Counted from the first letter of the stretch, positions 9,222 to 18,618 are shown. The stretch: 64,000 bases of DNA from JAUMBM01 sp964645715 (GCA_964645715.1 CAZYAO010000005.1:66314-130313); one strand, 5' to 3'. Notes: generated by a model not told the origin, from the letters alone. Made by a program: numbers and translations.

Positions 9222-9256
9222 TGCGCTAAAGTGCTTTGCTGTGGTCGTGACGTGCC

Positions 9257-9307
9257 TTGTATGTACCTGTAGATTTCAGCTCAGTTGAATTAACCGCGGG
9301 ACTGTAA
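9257..9307 (+). repeat. 51-bp direct repeat, copy 2
   Basis: The copy repeats the final 17 codons and stop of the GH31 gene with 50 of 51 bases matching. It lies after the stop codon and has no start, so it is not expressed as protein. Confidence 0.95.
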
Positions 9308-9428
9308 CTGCCTGCCCTGGCTGGCCTTGCATCGTTCTGAAGTTCAGCGAGGGTATAAAGTTACAGTAATTCCACCTGCTCAGGGCGCTCTCTGCCACCC
9401 CGGAGCTGACCACGAAAGCGTGTAGGTG

Positions 9429-9455
9429 GCTGGTATAGACTAACCAGCTGTTTTT
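9429..9455 (+). terminator. Possible GH31 terminator
   Basis: A 6-bp stem GCTGGT/ACCAGC with an 8-base loop is followed by TG and five Ts. It is the only terminator-like element downstream of the gene. Confidence 0.4.
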
Positions 9456-9541
9456 CACCAAAGAACACTGCTGAGCCAAAAAGATTTTGGTCGTTTCGAC
9501 GGATATTCGTTCGCAGGCTGCTGTTCTTTCAGCAAAAAAGC

Positions 9542-9549
9542 TACCTTTG
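9542..9549 (+). promoter_or_regulatory. -7 box for pyrG
   Basis: TACCTTTG is an exact -7 match 29 bases before the pyrG ATG. Confidence 0.55.
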
Positions 9550-9577
9550 TATCCCGTAACAATCAGATCTGAATTGC

Positions 9578-11200
9578 ATGGCCAAGTATATCTTCGTTAC
9601 GGGTGGCGTCACCTCTTCCCTTGGAAAGGGCATCATCTCCGCCTCACTTGCCAAGTTGCTGCAAGCCCGTGGCTTCCGCGTAACCATCCAGAAATTTGAT
9701 CCGTATATCAATGTCGATCCGGGCACACTCAATCCATACGAGCATGGCGAGTGCTTCGTAACCGACGACGGGGCAGAGACGGATCTCGACCTGGGGCACT
9801 ATGAGCGTTTCCTCAATATCCCTACCTCGCAAGCCAATAATGTGACAACGGGTCGCATTTACCAAACAGTCATCAATAAAGAGCGAGCCGGCGATTTTTT
9901 GGGTAAGACGGTTCAGGTAATCCCGCACATCACCGACGAAATCAAGCGACGGGTTCAGCTCATCGGCAATACCAGTACGTATGATATTGTCATCACAGAA
10001 TTGGGCGGGACGGTAGGTGATATAGAATCCCTTCCTTATCTGGAAAGCCTGCGGCAGTTGCGCTGGGAGCTGGGGCGCGACAATTGTCTGGTAATCCACC
10101 TCACGCTTATTCCTTACCTAAAGGCGGCTAAAGAGTTGAAAACCAAACCTACACAGCACTCCGTCAAGGAACTGTTGCAGACGGGTATTCAACCTGATAT
10201 CCTCGTTTGTCGCACTGAGTACTCACTGCCCATGGATGTGCGCCGCAAACTGGCGCTCTTCTGCAATGTGGAAGTGGGTGCTGTCATCGAGGCCCTGGAT
10301 GTGGAGACGATTTATGACGTGCCCATGCGGATGCTGGACGAGAAACTGGACGTCACGGTCATCAGTAAATTGCGGCTGATGGACCGGCGGGAGCCGGACC
10401 TGAAGGCGTGGAAAAATTTTCTCAACAGACACAAAAACCCTAAGCACGAAGTGCGGATAGGGTTGGTAGGTAAGTACAATGAGCTTCCGGATGCTTACAA
10501 GTCTATTTATGAGTCTTTCATCCATGCGGGTGCGCAAAACGAATGCAGGGTGATTGTGGAGCCTATCCACTCCGAGCAGCTGGATGTATCGCCTGCAGCA
10601 GTAGCTGAAATGCTGCAGGGACTGGATGGTATTTTGGTGGCACCTGGCTTTGGAGAGCGGGGTATTGAGGGAAAAATAAAGGCAATCAGACACGTGCGCG
10701 AAAAGGAGATTCCTTTTTTTGGTATTTGTCTGGGTATGCAATGTGCCGTGGTAGAATATTCGCGGCATGTACTGGGGCTTGGCAACGCGGCATCAACGGA
10801 GGTTGACCCAGGTACAGCCAGCCCTGTTATTGATATGATGGCCGAGCAAAAACAGTTGACCAATAAAGGGGGAACCATGCGACTGGGCGCTTATGATTGT
10901 CAGCTGGTAAAGAAGTCGCGAGCGCTGAAAGCTTACGGGAGTGAACTTATCAGTGAGCGCCATCGGCACCGTTTTGAGTATAATAATGAGTACAGAGAGC
11001 AACTCGAAAAGGCTGGTTTGCGTGTGACGGGCGTAAATCCGCAAAACAACCTGGTCGAGATCGTAGAAATACCTGACCACCCTTGGTTTGTCGGGGTTCA
11101 GTTTCACCCTGAATTGAAAAGTACGGTAGAGAAGCCTCATCCGTTGTTTGTAGCTTTCGTCAAAGCTTGCAAGGAGCGCAGGGGGGGCAAACACAAGTAA
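9578..11200 (+). CDS. pyrG: CTP synthase
   Basis: PyrG makes CTP from UTP, ATP and glutamine. The 540-residue protein has the usual N-terminal synthase domain, starting KYIFVTGGVTSSLGKGI with its P-loop and followed by QKFDPYINVDPGTLNPYEHG. The C-terminal class I glutamine amidotransferase domain has the nucleophile Cys384 in FFGICLGMQ and the HPE motif in VQFHPELKS. Length and order are fully typical. It has its own promoter and ends before a weak hairpin at 11209. Confidence 0.98.
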   Translation: MAKYIFVTGGVTSSLGKGIISASLAKLLQARGFRVTIQKFDPYINVDPGTLNPYEHGECFVTDDGAETDLDLGHYERFLNIPTSQANNVTTGRIYQTVINKERAGDFLGKTVQVIPHITDEIKRRVQLIGNTSTYDIVITELGGTVGDIESLPYLESLRQLRWELGRDNCLVIHLTLIPYLKAAKELKTKPTQHSVKELLQTGIQPDILVCRTEYSLPMDVRRKLALFCNVEVGAVIEALDVETIYDVPMRMLDEKLDVTVISKLRLMDRREPDLKAWKNFLNRHKNPKHEVRIGLVGKYNELPDAYKSIYESFIHAGAQNECRVIVEPIHSEQLDVSPAAVAEMLQGLDGILVAPGFGERGIEGKIKAIRHVREKEIPFFGICLGMQCAVVEYSRHVLGLGNAASTEVDPGTASPVIDMMAEQKQLTNKGGTMRLGAYDCQLVKKSRALKAYGSELISERHRHRFEYNNEYREQLEKAGLRVTGVNPQNNLVEIVEIPDHPWFVGVQFHPELKSTVEKPHPLFVAFVKACKERRGGKHK

Positions 11201-11208
11201 AGTTGTCG

Positions 11209-11242
11209 TACCCGCATGCATTCGGTAACCTGCCTGCGGGTA
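11209..11242 (+). terminator. Weak hairpin after pyrG
   Basis: TACCCGCA and TGCGGGTA form a perfect 8-bp stem with an 18-base loop 8 bases after the pyrG stop. There is no T run, so termination is uncertain. Confidence 0.35.
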
Positions 11243-11263
11243 AGGTATAAAATTAGTTGATCG

Positions 11264-11803
11264 ATGAGGAAACTGAGTACCGATGAACTGAACCGCCTCA
11301 GTCCGCAGCAGGCACTGCAGCTGCCGCGCTTGTCAACGGCGCTGGTGCTCGACAATGTGCGTTCGGGCCTCAACGTAGGATCTGCTTTTCGCACGGCCGA
11401 TGCGTTTGGGCTGGCGCATTTGTACCTGTGTGGGATCTCAGCCCAGCCACCACATCGCGAAATTCTCAAGACGGCGCTGGGGGCAACGGAATCTGTCCCT
11501 TGGTCATATCATGTCTCTACAGCCGAACTCATTGGTCAGCTCAAAGCACAGGGCTACAGGGTCGTGGCCGTTGAGCAGGCAGTTGGCAGCATACCCCTCC
11601 AGCTGTTTACCCGGCAGGCAGAACAGCCGCTGGCACTGATTTTTGGCAATGAAGTTAACGGTGTCAGCGAGGAGGTCATGGCAATGGTGGAGGAGGCTAT
11701 TGAGATTCCTCAGGTAGGCAGCAAGCATTCGCTGAATATATCGGTCTGCGTGGGGGTGGTCAGCTGGCACTTTTTTCAACAACAATTACTGGAAGGCGTA
11801 TGA
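11264..11803 (+). CDS. SpoU/TrmH-family RNA ribose methyltransferase
   Basis: The 179-residue protein is a compact SPOUT methylase of the TrmH class, which 2'-O-methylates tRNA or rRNA. The knotted S-adenosylmethionine site is marked by LVLDNVRSGLNVGSAFRTAD (motif 1), LALIFGNEVNGVSEEV (motif 2) and IPQVGSKHSLNISVCVGVV (motif 3). It has no extra RNA-binding domain, so the substrate cannot be named. Its stop overlaps the start of the EVE gene by ATGA, which suggests translational coupling. Confidence 0.9.
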   Translation: MRKLSTDELNRLSPQQALQLPRLSTALVLDNVRSGLNVGSAFRTADAFGLAHLYLCGISAQPPHREILKTALGATESVPWSYHVSTAELIGQLKAQGYRVVAVEQAVGSIPLQLFTRQAEQPLALIFGNEVNGVSEEVMAMVEEAIEIPQVGSKHSLNISVCVGVVSWHFFQQQLLEGV

Positions 11804-12213
11804 ATTATTGGCTTATCAAGTCAGAACCGTATGTATTCAGCTACGAGCAGTTGCAGGCTGACGGCAAGGCCGTTTGGGATGGTGTCAGGAACTATCAGGC
11901 GCGCAACAACCTCAGGGCTATGGCCATAGGGGACCTCGCTTTTTTTTATCACAGCAATGAAGGACTGGCAGTGGTTGGCATAGCCGAAGTAGTTGTTGAG
12001 GCATATCCGGATCCGACGGCTACCAGCGGCGATTGGTCTGTAGTGGAAGTGGTGCCGTTCCGGGCGTTGCGCAAGTCAGTACCCTTATCGTTGATCAAGG
12101 CAACACCGGCACTACAGAATCTTGGATTGGTGAAAAACCCCAGGTTATCGGTTATGCCGGTGAGCAGTGAGGCTTTCGCTGTGATTCTGGCATTGGGTGA
12201 AACAGAAATATAA
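11800..12213 (+). CDS. EVE-domain protein
   Basis: The product is one EVE domain of 137 residues (THYN1-like). It starts NYWLIKSEPYVFSYEQL and continues with WDGVRNYQARNNLRAM, IGDLAFFYHSN and GLAVVGIAEV. EVE is a PUA-like fold that in other proteins reads modified bases in DNA or RNA. The 4-base overlap with the SpoU methylase gene makes a shared role around a modified nucleic acid an attractive but unproven idea. Confidence 0.9.
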   Translation: MNYWLIKSEPYVFSYEQLQADGKAVWDGVRNYQARNNLRAMAIGDLAFFYHSNEGLAVVGIAEVVVEAYPDPTATSGDWSVVEVVPFRALRKSVPLSLIKATPALQNLGLVKNPRLSVMPVSSEAFAVILALGETEI

Positions 12214-12218
12214 AGGTA

Positions 12219-12245
12219 CAGTTGAGATTACCAACTGCTTTTTCT
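12219..12245 (+). terminator. Terminator after the SpoU-EVE pair
   Basis: CAGTTG and CAACTG form a 6-bp stem with a 7-base loop, followed by C and five Ts, just after the EVE stop. Confidence 0.5.
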
Positions 12246-12276
12246 CATGGGTACGTTCATTTGATATATCAGCAAT

Positions 12277-13224
12277 ATGTTTCAATATCACTACGAATCT
12301 TTCGGCTCGCTTACGCAGCTGTACGTTTCTTCTGCCGACGGTAGTCAGTCAATGTCAATATTGCCGTCAGTAGGAGCCTGCCTCCGCCAGTTGGTGCTCG
12401 ATCGTGTTGAATTGCTCGACGGTGATCAGACGGATGCCGAGGCACTTGCCAATCGCTGGAGCAAAGGCAGGTTATTGTTCCCTTTTCCCAACCGACTCAG
12501 GGACGGACAGTATGAGTGGAATGGACAACAGTATCAGTTTCCTGTCAACGATATGGCGGCAGGCAACGCGCTGCATGGTATGTGCCTTGACAAGCCCTTT
12601 GTGGTAGAATCTATACAACTTACTGCAGAAGAAGGGACTGTTACGTGCGTGTGGCACTACGGCGGTGATATAGCTTCTTATCCTTTTCCGGCTGATTTTC
12701 GGGTCACGTATACTTTGCGCAAAGGATCACTGCAAGTGACGCTTGCCTGTCTCAATACAGGTGAGCAGCCCATACCTGTCGGCATGGGCTGGCACCCCTA
12801 CTTCGCGCCCGGGGGGAGGGCCGATGATTATACCTGTCAACTTCCCATACTGCAGATCATTGGCGTTGATGACCGTATGCTGCCTACAGGAGAACGGCAC
12901 GATTATCCGCAGTTTGCCGTAGGTAAAGCACTGGGCGATGCCATGATTGACAACTGCTTTTGGCTGGCCGATACGTCATCGCGGGCCGTAACCATGCTAG
13001 AGGGTTCTAATGGTTGCATTGAGTACTGGCAGGAGACGGGTGAGGGTAAGTTTCCCTTTATGCAGCTATTCATTCCGCCTGACCGGCAATCTGTTGCCAT
13101 CGAACCCATGAGCTGTAATGTTGATGCATTTAATAATCTTGAAGGCCTGATTGTGCTGCATGCAGGGCAGCTGGCAGAAGCCAGCTGCGGGCTTTTCTTC
13201 AGGCGTACAGATTCTTCACGGTAA
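12277..13224 (+). CDS. Aldose 1-epimerase family protein
   Basis: The 315-residue protein belongs to the galactose-mutarotase-like superfamily, which interconverts alpha and beta anomers of aldoses. Supporting motifs are GRLLFPFPNRLRDGQY (substrate Arg region), ALHGMCLDKPF and GMGWHPYFAPGG with the catalytic-type His. Near the C-terminus VAIEPMSCNVDAFNN matches the conserved Glu segment. No signal peptide was seen. It resembles the YeaD/YihR-type branch, where the true sugar is often unknown. Confidence 0.88.
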   Translation: MFQYHYESFGSLTQLYVSSADGSQSMSILPSVGACLRQLVLDRVELLDGDQTDAEALANRWSKGRLLFPFPNRLRDGQYEWNGQQYQFPVNDMAAGNALHGMCLDKPFVVESIQLTAEEGTVTCVWHYGGDIASYPFPADFRVTYTLRKGSLQVTLACLNTGEQPIPVGMGWHPYFAPGGRADDYTCQLPILQIIGVDDRMLPTGERHDYPQFAVGKALGDAMIDNCFWLADTSSRAVTMLEGSNGCIEYWQETGEGKFPFMQLFIPPDRQSVAIEPMSCNVDAFNNLEGLIVLHAGQLAEASCGLFFRRTDSSR

Positions 13225-13230
13225 CAGTTG

Positions 13231-13266
13231 AATTAACTGCAGCTGCCTTTGCAGCTGCAGTTAATT
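13231..13266. terminator. Bidirectional hairpin between epimerase and T9SS gene
   Basis: A perfect 16-bp stem (13231-13246 with 13251-13266) has a CTTT loop. It lies between two converging genes and can serve both. Confidence 0.65.
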
Positions 13267-13275
13267 TAAGATTGC

Positions 13276-15081
13276 CTACAGACGCATATATTTGCTGAGC
13301 TGATAGCTCGTCCCGTCGTCCAGCCTTACCAGCAACAGGCCTTGCGGAAGAGCCGACCAGTCAAGGGGTATGGAAAAAGAGCCGGATGTTTGCTGCCAGG
13401 TGGCCGACCACAGCAGTCTGCCTTGCAAATCCATTACACGGCAGCTTAGTTCGCCCGCCACAAGTCTGTATCCTTCCAGTGTGAGCTGCCCATGCCCGGG
13501 ATTAGGCCAAAGCAACAAATCGCTGAGGTTGGTTGACCTGTCTTCGGTCTTGGTGGTACAACTGACATCTTCATCATAACTAGCTTCAATACCAACCCAC
13601 TGGCTACAGCCAGTGGCTGAATCTATGATTTGTAATTCGTACCAACCGTCTGTTTCTGTGCACAAGAGTGCTTCGGTGGCGCCCTCCAGCTGAATTCCGT
13701 TTAGCCACCATTGCAGCTGATAGGAGGGTTGTAGGACATAGGCAGCTGATAAGCGCAGGAGATTGCCCTGCTGGCTGAGAGAAGCCGAGGGCGGGGGAGC
13801 GTTCAGGTTGATTTGCAAAGGTGATGAGAGGGCGGTGCAGCCGTATTCACTAGTATAGGAGACGGAATAACGGCCTTGTGTACTGATATACACCGAGTCG
13901 ATATCTCCTACGGTCATGGGCAGGCTGTCTTTATACCACTGCAGTCGCTGCGTGTAGGGGGTAGCTGTGAGCAGAACCGCCTCATTGGTACAAAATGGAG
14001 GAAGAGCTGAAACCGAAGGATTGTCGGGTATCGGATGTACGGTAACTACACTGCTCGACCGGACCGTATCGACCGGATGGACAATGTTAATCTGGGCGCG
14101 CAGAGGATCGTTTTCTACCAGACCTGTCTGGGTTCGGCTGATGAGCAGGGTGCCACAGGGATCATCGCCCAGCTCGATGAAACTGTCATCATCTATAACT
14201 TCAATGCGGTAAGTGCCCGAGTCCAGCGGGATATTCATGTCAAAAGCCAGCGGCAGCGTGGCATTGGTGGCAATGGGCGACTGATAAATGCGCTGTCCTT
14301 CGGGCGAAAATATGTCAAGCTTCACATCCGGTGCACCATTGAAGATGTCGTTGCAGGCCAGATCAGTAATTAATACTTGTGTCAGGAAATATCCTGTAGT
14401 GTCAATGATTGCCTGGTAATGAACAGGATAGATGCCAGGGCTGTCAAAAATCTGATCTTGCGGAGTTTCGTCCTGTGAACTGTTGCCATTGCCAAAATCC
14501 CAGGTATATGAGAATCCTGCCCGATTGTTGGCAGGTATGTTATTGATAAAGCTGCTTACCAGCGAACCACAACCAGCGTCGTTGATGACCGTAAAGCCTT
14601 CTGTGGCGATGGTCGCGGGCAGGATGGTCACAGGAAAACGAATGGAGGTAGTCTGATTGAAGATGAATACTTGTGCACTGATGAGTGCCTGTACAATGTA
14701 AGTGCCGGGGAGCACAGGGGTGCCGCACAGCTGCAGGCATCCATCGGTCTGGTTCTGCGGATTAAAATCCCGCTGACTGGGGAAGACTTCCAGGCCCGGG
14801 GGCAGTCCGGCAAAAGACAGGATGCGAATACCATTAATGGGCAGACCCGGCAGTACAGTTGAGTCGACGGCAGCGACAGGTGTCGTTGACTTGGGGAGCC
14901 GGAAACTGATGCTGTTTTCGTAGAGGGTCCCAACGATGCCCACAGCAGCCGAATCGAGATAGAGGGTGTCCTGCGGTAGCGGTGGAACAAGGGTAGTGCA
15001 GGTAGGACAACCGGCCTGAGAAAATGCCGAAGCCGTCAGCAGCAGGCTGCCCACACAGGCAGACAACACAGAAAAGCGCAT
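13276..15081 (-). CDS. T9SS-sorted surface protein with PKD-like domain
   Basis: A signal peptide (about 1-23, ending SAFSQA) is followed by Cys-rich and Ig-like sequence, then a PKD-like domain around SYTWDFGNGNSSQDETP. Further Ig-like repeats include LQWYKDSLPM and YQLQWWLNGIQLEG. The C-terminal 80 residues, starting LLLWPNPGHGQLTLEG and ending QLSKYMRL, form a type A sorting domain for the type IX secretion system. The 601-residue protein is probably displayed on or released from the cell surface. The ligand is unknown. It shares the signature GC-L-x-GTP in its N-terminal half with the next gene, so the two are probably related. Confidence 0.87.
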   Translation of the reverse strand: MRFSVLSACVGSLLLTASAFSQAGCPTCTTLVPPLPQDTLYLDSAAVGIVGTLYENSISFRLPKSTTPVAAVDSTVLPGLPINGIRILSFAGLPPGLEVFPSQRDFNPQNQTDGCLQLCGTPVLPGTYIVQALISAQVFIFNQTTSIRFPVTILPATIATEGFTVINDAGCGSLVSSFINNIPANNRAGFSYTWDFGNGNSSQDETPQDQIFDSPGIYPVHYQAIIDTTGYFLTQVLITDLACNDIFNGAPDVKLDIFSPEGQRIYQSPIATNATLPLAFDMNIPLDSGTYRIEVIDDDSFIELGDDPCGTLLISRTQTGLVENDPLRAQINIVHPVDTVRSSSVVTVHPIPDNPSVSALPPFCTNEAVLLTATPYTQRLQWYKDSLPMTVGDIDSVYISTQGRYSVSYTSEYGCTALSSPLQINLNAPPPSASLSQQGNLLRLSAAYVLQPSYQLQWWLNGIQLEGATEALLCTETDGWYELQIIDSATGCSQWVGIEASYDEDVSCTTKTEDRSTNLSDLLLWPNPGHGQLTLEGYRLVAGELSCRVMDLQGRLLWSATWQQTSGSFSIPLDWSALPQGLLLVRLDDGTSYQLSKYMRL

Positions 15082-15215
15082 GATAAAGCAGTTTTAGGCC
15101 GCACAGCACGTGCCGCCAGTGAACAATGAATGCGTCTTTTCAGGTCTGTCTTTTTTTGAGAGAGAGGGAGCTGTCAAAAGCGTTTAGCTGCCTGTGGCCG
15201 TAAAACGTGTGAAGG

Positions 15216-15258
15216 CCGGGCTACTTTGGGGCGGCGTACCCGCCCCAAAATAGCCCGG
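15216..15258 (-). terminator. Long hairpin between the two T9SS genes
   Basis: A 19-bp stem with one mismatch (15216-15234 with 15240-15258) and a 5-base loop lies 31 bases past the stop of the upstream T9SS gene. No T run is present. Confidence 0.6.
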
Positions 15259-15289
15259 GACAGCTTCGTATGATTTGTTTACTCACCTA

Positions 15290-16090
15290 CTAGTGCTGGA
15301 TAATCAGCTTTCCGCTCGCCGTCTGTGCGGCATTGGTGATCATGTACTGGTAGATACCGTTGGGCATATCCGCTGTTTCCAGCACGATTTCGTTGATTCC
15401 TTCAACCAATTCCAGCTGTCGGCCACCCACGCGCTGCCCAATAGCATTGAAGAAATGGAGCTCATAGCGACCCGCGTGCACAGCAGTCACCTTAAGGAAA
15501 CCATAGTCCTGCATAGGGTTGGGAGAAACTGAAGTCAGCAGTGCATTGGCTGCCATTTCTCCTTCCGTCGTCGATGAAGGCAGACAATCTGCTTTGACGT
15601 GCAGGAAGTAGTTGCCGGGTGCCAGGGATGCATTGGGTAATTGCAGCGGGAAAGGAATACCTATCTGAATGACTACATTGATCTTTAAGTCATGGACACC
15701 TACATTTGATGCATTTGGTGTGCCGTAGAGAACGATACAACCCGTAGAGTCTCGCGGGAAAATGCAGTTGGGCGGATTGCAGGTATAGCTGAAAGTCGGA
15801 GGCAGGTTGGCAATAGCACCCGTGGTTGCCAGGTCAACGGATACTACAGGCACTTCCAGACCATTGAAGGCGAAAGTCGGTGGAATCTGAAACTGGAAAA
15901 CGGTCTCAAAGTAGTTGTTAGCACAGGCAGTATCCTGAATGCCACGGGTTGGATTGGCGGCTGTGTACGGCAGCGGATCAACAACGACGCTGTCGGGCAG
16001 GGTATAATCCGGCTGGCAAGTCTGTGCGTGAAGCCCGCTCAAGAGGCCAACGAATACAAGCGATAAAACGATCACGTAAGTTTTTGGCAT
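15290..16090 (-). CDS. T9SS-sorted exported protein
   Basis: With ATG 16088-16090 the product has 266 residues and starts with a clear signal peptide (MPKTYVIVLSLVFVGLLSG, cut near LHAQ). The middle holds Cys pairs (SYTCNPPNCIFP, STGCIVLYGTP) and an Ig-like region. The end, VSPNPMQDYGFLKVTA to SGKLIIQH, is a type A T9SS sorting domain. An in-frame start 78 bases upstream would put 26 unrelated residues before the signal, so I rejected it. It probably forms a paralogous pair with the 601-residue neighbour. Confidence 0.85.
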   Translation of the reverse strand: MPKTYVIVLSLVFVGLLSGLHAQTCQPDYTLPDSVVVDPLPYTAANPTRGIQDTACANNYFETVFQFQIPPTFAFNGLEVPVVSVDLATTGAIANLPPTFSYTCNPPNCIFPRDSTGCIVLYGTPNASNVGVHDLKINVVIQIGIPFPLQLPNASLAPGNYFLHVKADCLPSSTTEGEMAANALLTSVSPNPMQDYGFLKVTAVHAGRYELHFFNAIGQRVGGRQLELVEGINEIVLETADMPNGIYQYMITNAAQTASGKLIIQH

Positions 16091-16294
16091 AATATGATGA
16101 TTTAAATAAAGTTCTACAAAAATGCTCAAAATATTGCTACGAAAAAACGTCGGCAACATAATTATCAAAATATTTTCCTAGATTGGACATAAATATGCAG
16201 CTTTCGACCTAAATTTCAACCCAATCTAAAATTTTCTTCCGCATCATGAACGTTGTATGCGGAAATTTATTTGCTGTAAAACAAAACAGATTCT

Positions 16295-18616
16295 ATGTCA
16301 TTTTCAAAAAAATACCTGCTTTTTCTCGTTTCTGTCTTTGCGCTGAGCGCTTCCTGGGGCCAACAGGGCAGTGTTCGCGGGCTCGTCAGCAGCGGTTCGG
16401 GCGAAACACTGGTGGCGGCTACCGTGCAGGTAGGGGAGTGGGGTACCATCACTGATTTTGAGGGAGCCTATAGCCTGAACCTGCCAGCGGGAAATCACTT
16501 GCTTACGGTCTCCTATGTGGGCTTTCAGCCACAATCTCTGCCCGTGATGATTAGGGCTGGGGAAGTAACCGAGCTCAATGTGGTGCTTGCTGAGGAGCCT
16601 ACGCTGCTGCAGACAGCAACCGTGACCAGTGGTAAATACGAAAAGGCGTTGGGCGAGCTTACCGTCTCGCTGGAGGTGTTGCGCCCTAATCTAATTGAGA
16701 ATACGGGTAAAGTGAGCCTTGATGAGGCCCTTCAAAAAGTACCCGGGCTGACCATCATCGATGGCTCCGCCAATATACGGGGGGGCTCTGGTTACAGCCA
16801 GGGGGCAGGTAGCCGTGTCCTGCTGCTGGTCGATGATGTGCCCATTTTGCAGGCCGATGCCGGCTACCCCAATTGGGGAGATGTGCCGGTCGAAAGTATT
16901 GAGCAGGTAGAGGTGCTCAAAGGCGCTGCTTCGGCGCTGTATGGTTCTTCAGCGCTCAACGGAATTATCAATGTCCGTACGGCTTACGCCCGCAACGAAC
17001 CAGAAACAAAAGCTGCCGTCTTTGCTACTTCGTATCTTTCTCCTGCCGACGAGCGGTTGAAATGGTGGGATGACGCGGGTTCGGAGGCTTCGCCCTATTC
17101 GGCAGGAGCCAGTATCAGCCATCGGCGAAAGATCGGAAAGCTAGACCTGGTGGCGGGCGGTTTTTACCTCAACGAAGAAAGTTATCGCAAAGACAACTTC
17201 CAGCGATACGGACGTGCCAATTTCAATCTTCGCTATCGTGCCAGCGATCGCCTCAACTACGGTCTGGCGGGTAATGTCAATTCGGGTCAAAGTGGTAGCT
17301 ACTTTTATTGGATCAGCGATACAGCCGCCTACATCGGTCATCCTACAACCCTGGCCCGCAGCAGCCGACTGCGCTACAACATCGATCCTTTTGTCAACTA
17401 CTACGATGCTTCGGGCAATCGCCACCGCTTTCTGGGCAGGATGTACAGCGTTGACAACAAGAATAACCGTAACCAAAGTAACCAGTCTTATTCCTGGTAT
17501 GGAGAGTATCAGTTTCACCGGCGATTTGTCATGTCAGATGCCGCACTGACGGCGGGTATCGTTGGTCTTGCTACTTCGGTCAATGCCGAACTTTACGGAG
17601 ACACAACCTTCAGCTCCCGCAATCTCGCTGCCTACGTCCAGCTGGAGAAAAAGTTTTTTGAGCGGCTCAATGTGAGTGCGGGTTTCCGGTATGAGCGCAA
17701 TTTGCTGATTAATCCGGGCTTCGAAAATCCTTCGGGTCCTATTGCTGCTGCAGAAGAGCGCGAGGATAAACCCGTTTTCAGATTGGGACTCAACTACGAA
17801 TTGGCCAAAGCAACTTTCCTGCGGGCTTCCTGGGGTCAGGGCTACCGCTTTCCAACCGTTGCAGAGAAATTTATCTACACCGATGCGGGTGGCTTTTTTG
17901 TGGTCCCCAACCCGAGCCTGGGATCTGAAACTGGCTGGTCTGCAGAGGCAGGTATCAAGCAGGGATTCCGGCTGGGGGGCTTCGAAGGATTCCTCGATCT
18001 GGCAGCTTTCCTGATGCGCTATCAGGATATGATTGAGTTTAATTACACCATAGGCGCTTTCCAGTCAGTCAACATAGGCGGGACGGATATCAGAGGACTG
18101 GAAGTAACGGCCGCCGGGCAAGGGCGTATAGGCAAGCTGCCGCTGCGATTGCTGGGGGGCTATACGATTATTGATCCTACTTTCCTCGAATGGGATCCTA
18201 CGCCGCCTGTCGGACTTGATCGCAGTCAGGGGCAGCTCAATTTTCAGAACAGCTCCAATCGTGAGACCAATGTACTGAAATACAGGTTCAGACACAGTGT
18301 CAAGTTTGATCTTGAGACTAATGTTAATAAGTTTTATGTGGGTGCAGAGGTTTTTTACCTCAGCAGAATAGAGGCAGTAGACTTTATTTTCAACCTGATA
18401 GTACCCGGGCTCAAAAATTTTCAGGATGCTAATCCTGATGGTTTTTGGTACACCAACTTCCGTTTTGCTTATAAGCCTTCGGATGAGTTGCGCATTTCTC
18501 TGTTGCTGGGCAATGCTTTTAACCGAGCGTACACTATACGGCCTGCTTTGATGGAGCCACCGAGAAATATTACACTCAGAACGGACTGGCGTTTTGGTGG
18601 AAGGTCTAAGTCATAA
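16295..18616 (+). CDS. TonB-dependent outer membrane receptor
   Basis: The 773-residue protein has a signal peptide (about 1-23), a carboxypeptidase-regulatory-like domain (about 25-105, GSVRGLVSSGSGETL to LLTVSYVGFQPQ), a plug domain (about 130-230, with VPGLTIIDGSANIRGGSGY and VEVLKGAASALYGSSALNG), and a 22-strand-type barrel ending TDWRFGGRSKS. This layout is that of Bacteroidota TonB-dependent receptors. No SusD partner follows, so it is not a typical glycan-uptake pair; siderophore, cobalamin or peptide uptake are alternatives. It diverges from the T9SS genes. Confidence 0.93.
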   Translation: MSFSKKYLLFLVSVFALSASWGQQGSVRGLVSSGSGETLVAATVQVGEWGTITDFEGAYSLNLPAGNHLLTVSYVGFQPQSLPVMIRAGEVTELNVVLAEEPTLLQTATVTSGKYEKALGELTVSLEVLRPNLIENTGKVSLDEALQKVPGLTIIDGSANIRGGSGYSQGAGSRVLLLVDDVPILQADAGYPNWGDVPVESIEQVEVLKGAASALYGSSALNGIINVRTAYARNEPETKAAVFATSYLSPADERLKWWDDAGSEASPYSAGASISHRRKIGKLDLVAGGFYLNEESYRKDNFQRYGRANFNLRYRASDRLNYGLAGNVNSGQSGSYFYWISDTAAYIGHPTTLARSSRLRYNIDPFVNYYDASGNRHRFLGRMYSVDNKNNRNQSNQSYSWYGEYQFHRRFVMSDAALTAGIVGLATSVNAELYGDTTFSSRNLAAYVQLEKKFFERLNVSAGFRYERNLLINPGFENPSGPIAAAEEREDKPVFRLGLNYELAKATFLRASWGQGYRFPTVAEKFIYTDAGGFFVVPNPSLGSETGWSAEAGIKQGFRLGGFEGFLDLAAFLMRYQDMIEFNYTIGAFQSVNIGGTDIRGLEVTAAGQGRIGKLPLRLLGGYTIIDPTFLEWDPTPPVGLDRSQGQLNFQNSSNRETNVLKYRFRHSVKFDLETNVNKFYVGAEVFYLSRIEAVDFIFNLIVPGLKNFQDANPDGFWYTNFRFAYKPSDELRISLLLGNAFNRAYTIRPALMEPPRNITLRTDWRFGGRSKS

Positions 18617-18618
18617 TG

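Larger units (their letters stand above)
9222..9577. other. Intergenic region between GH31 and pyrG
   Basis: These 356 bases hold the second copy of the GH31 tail, a possible terminator (9429-9455) and the pyrG promoter. No tRNA or credible small coding region was found. Confidence 0.7.
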
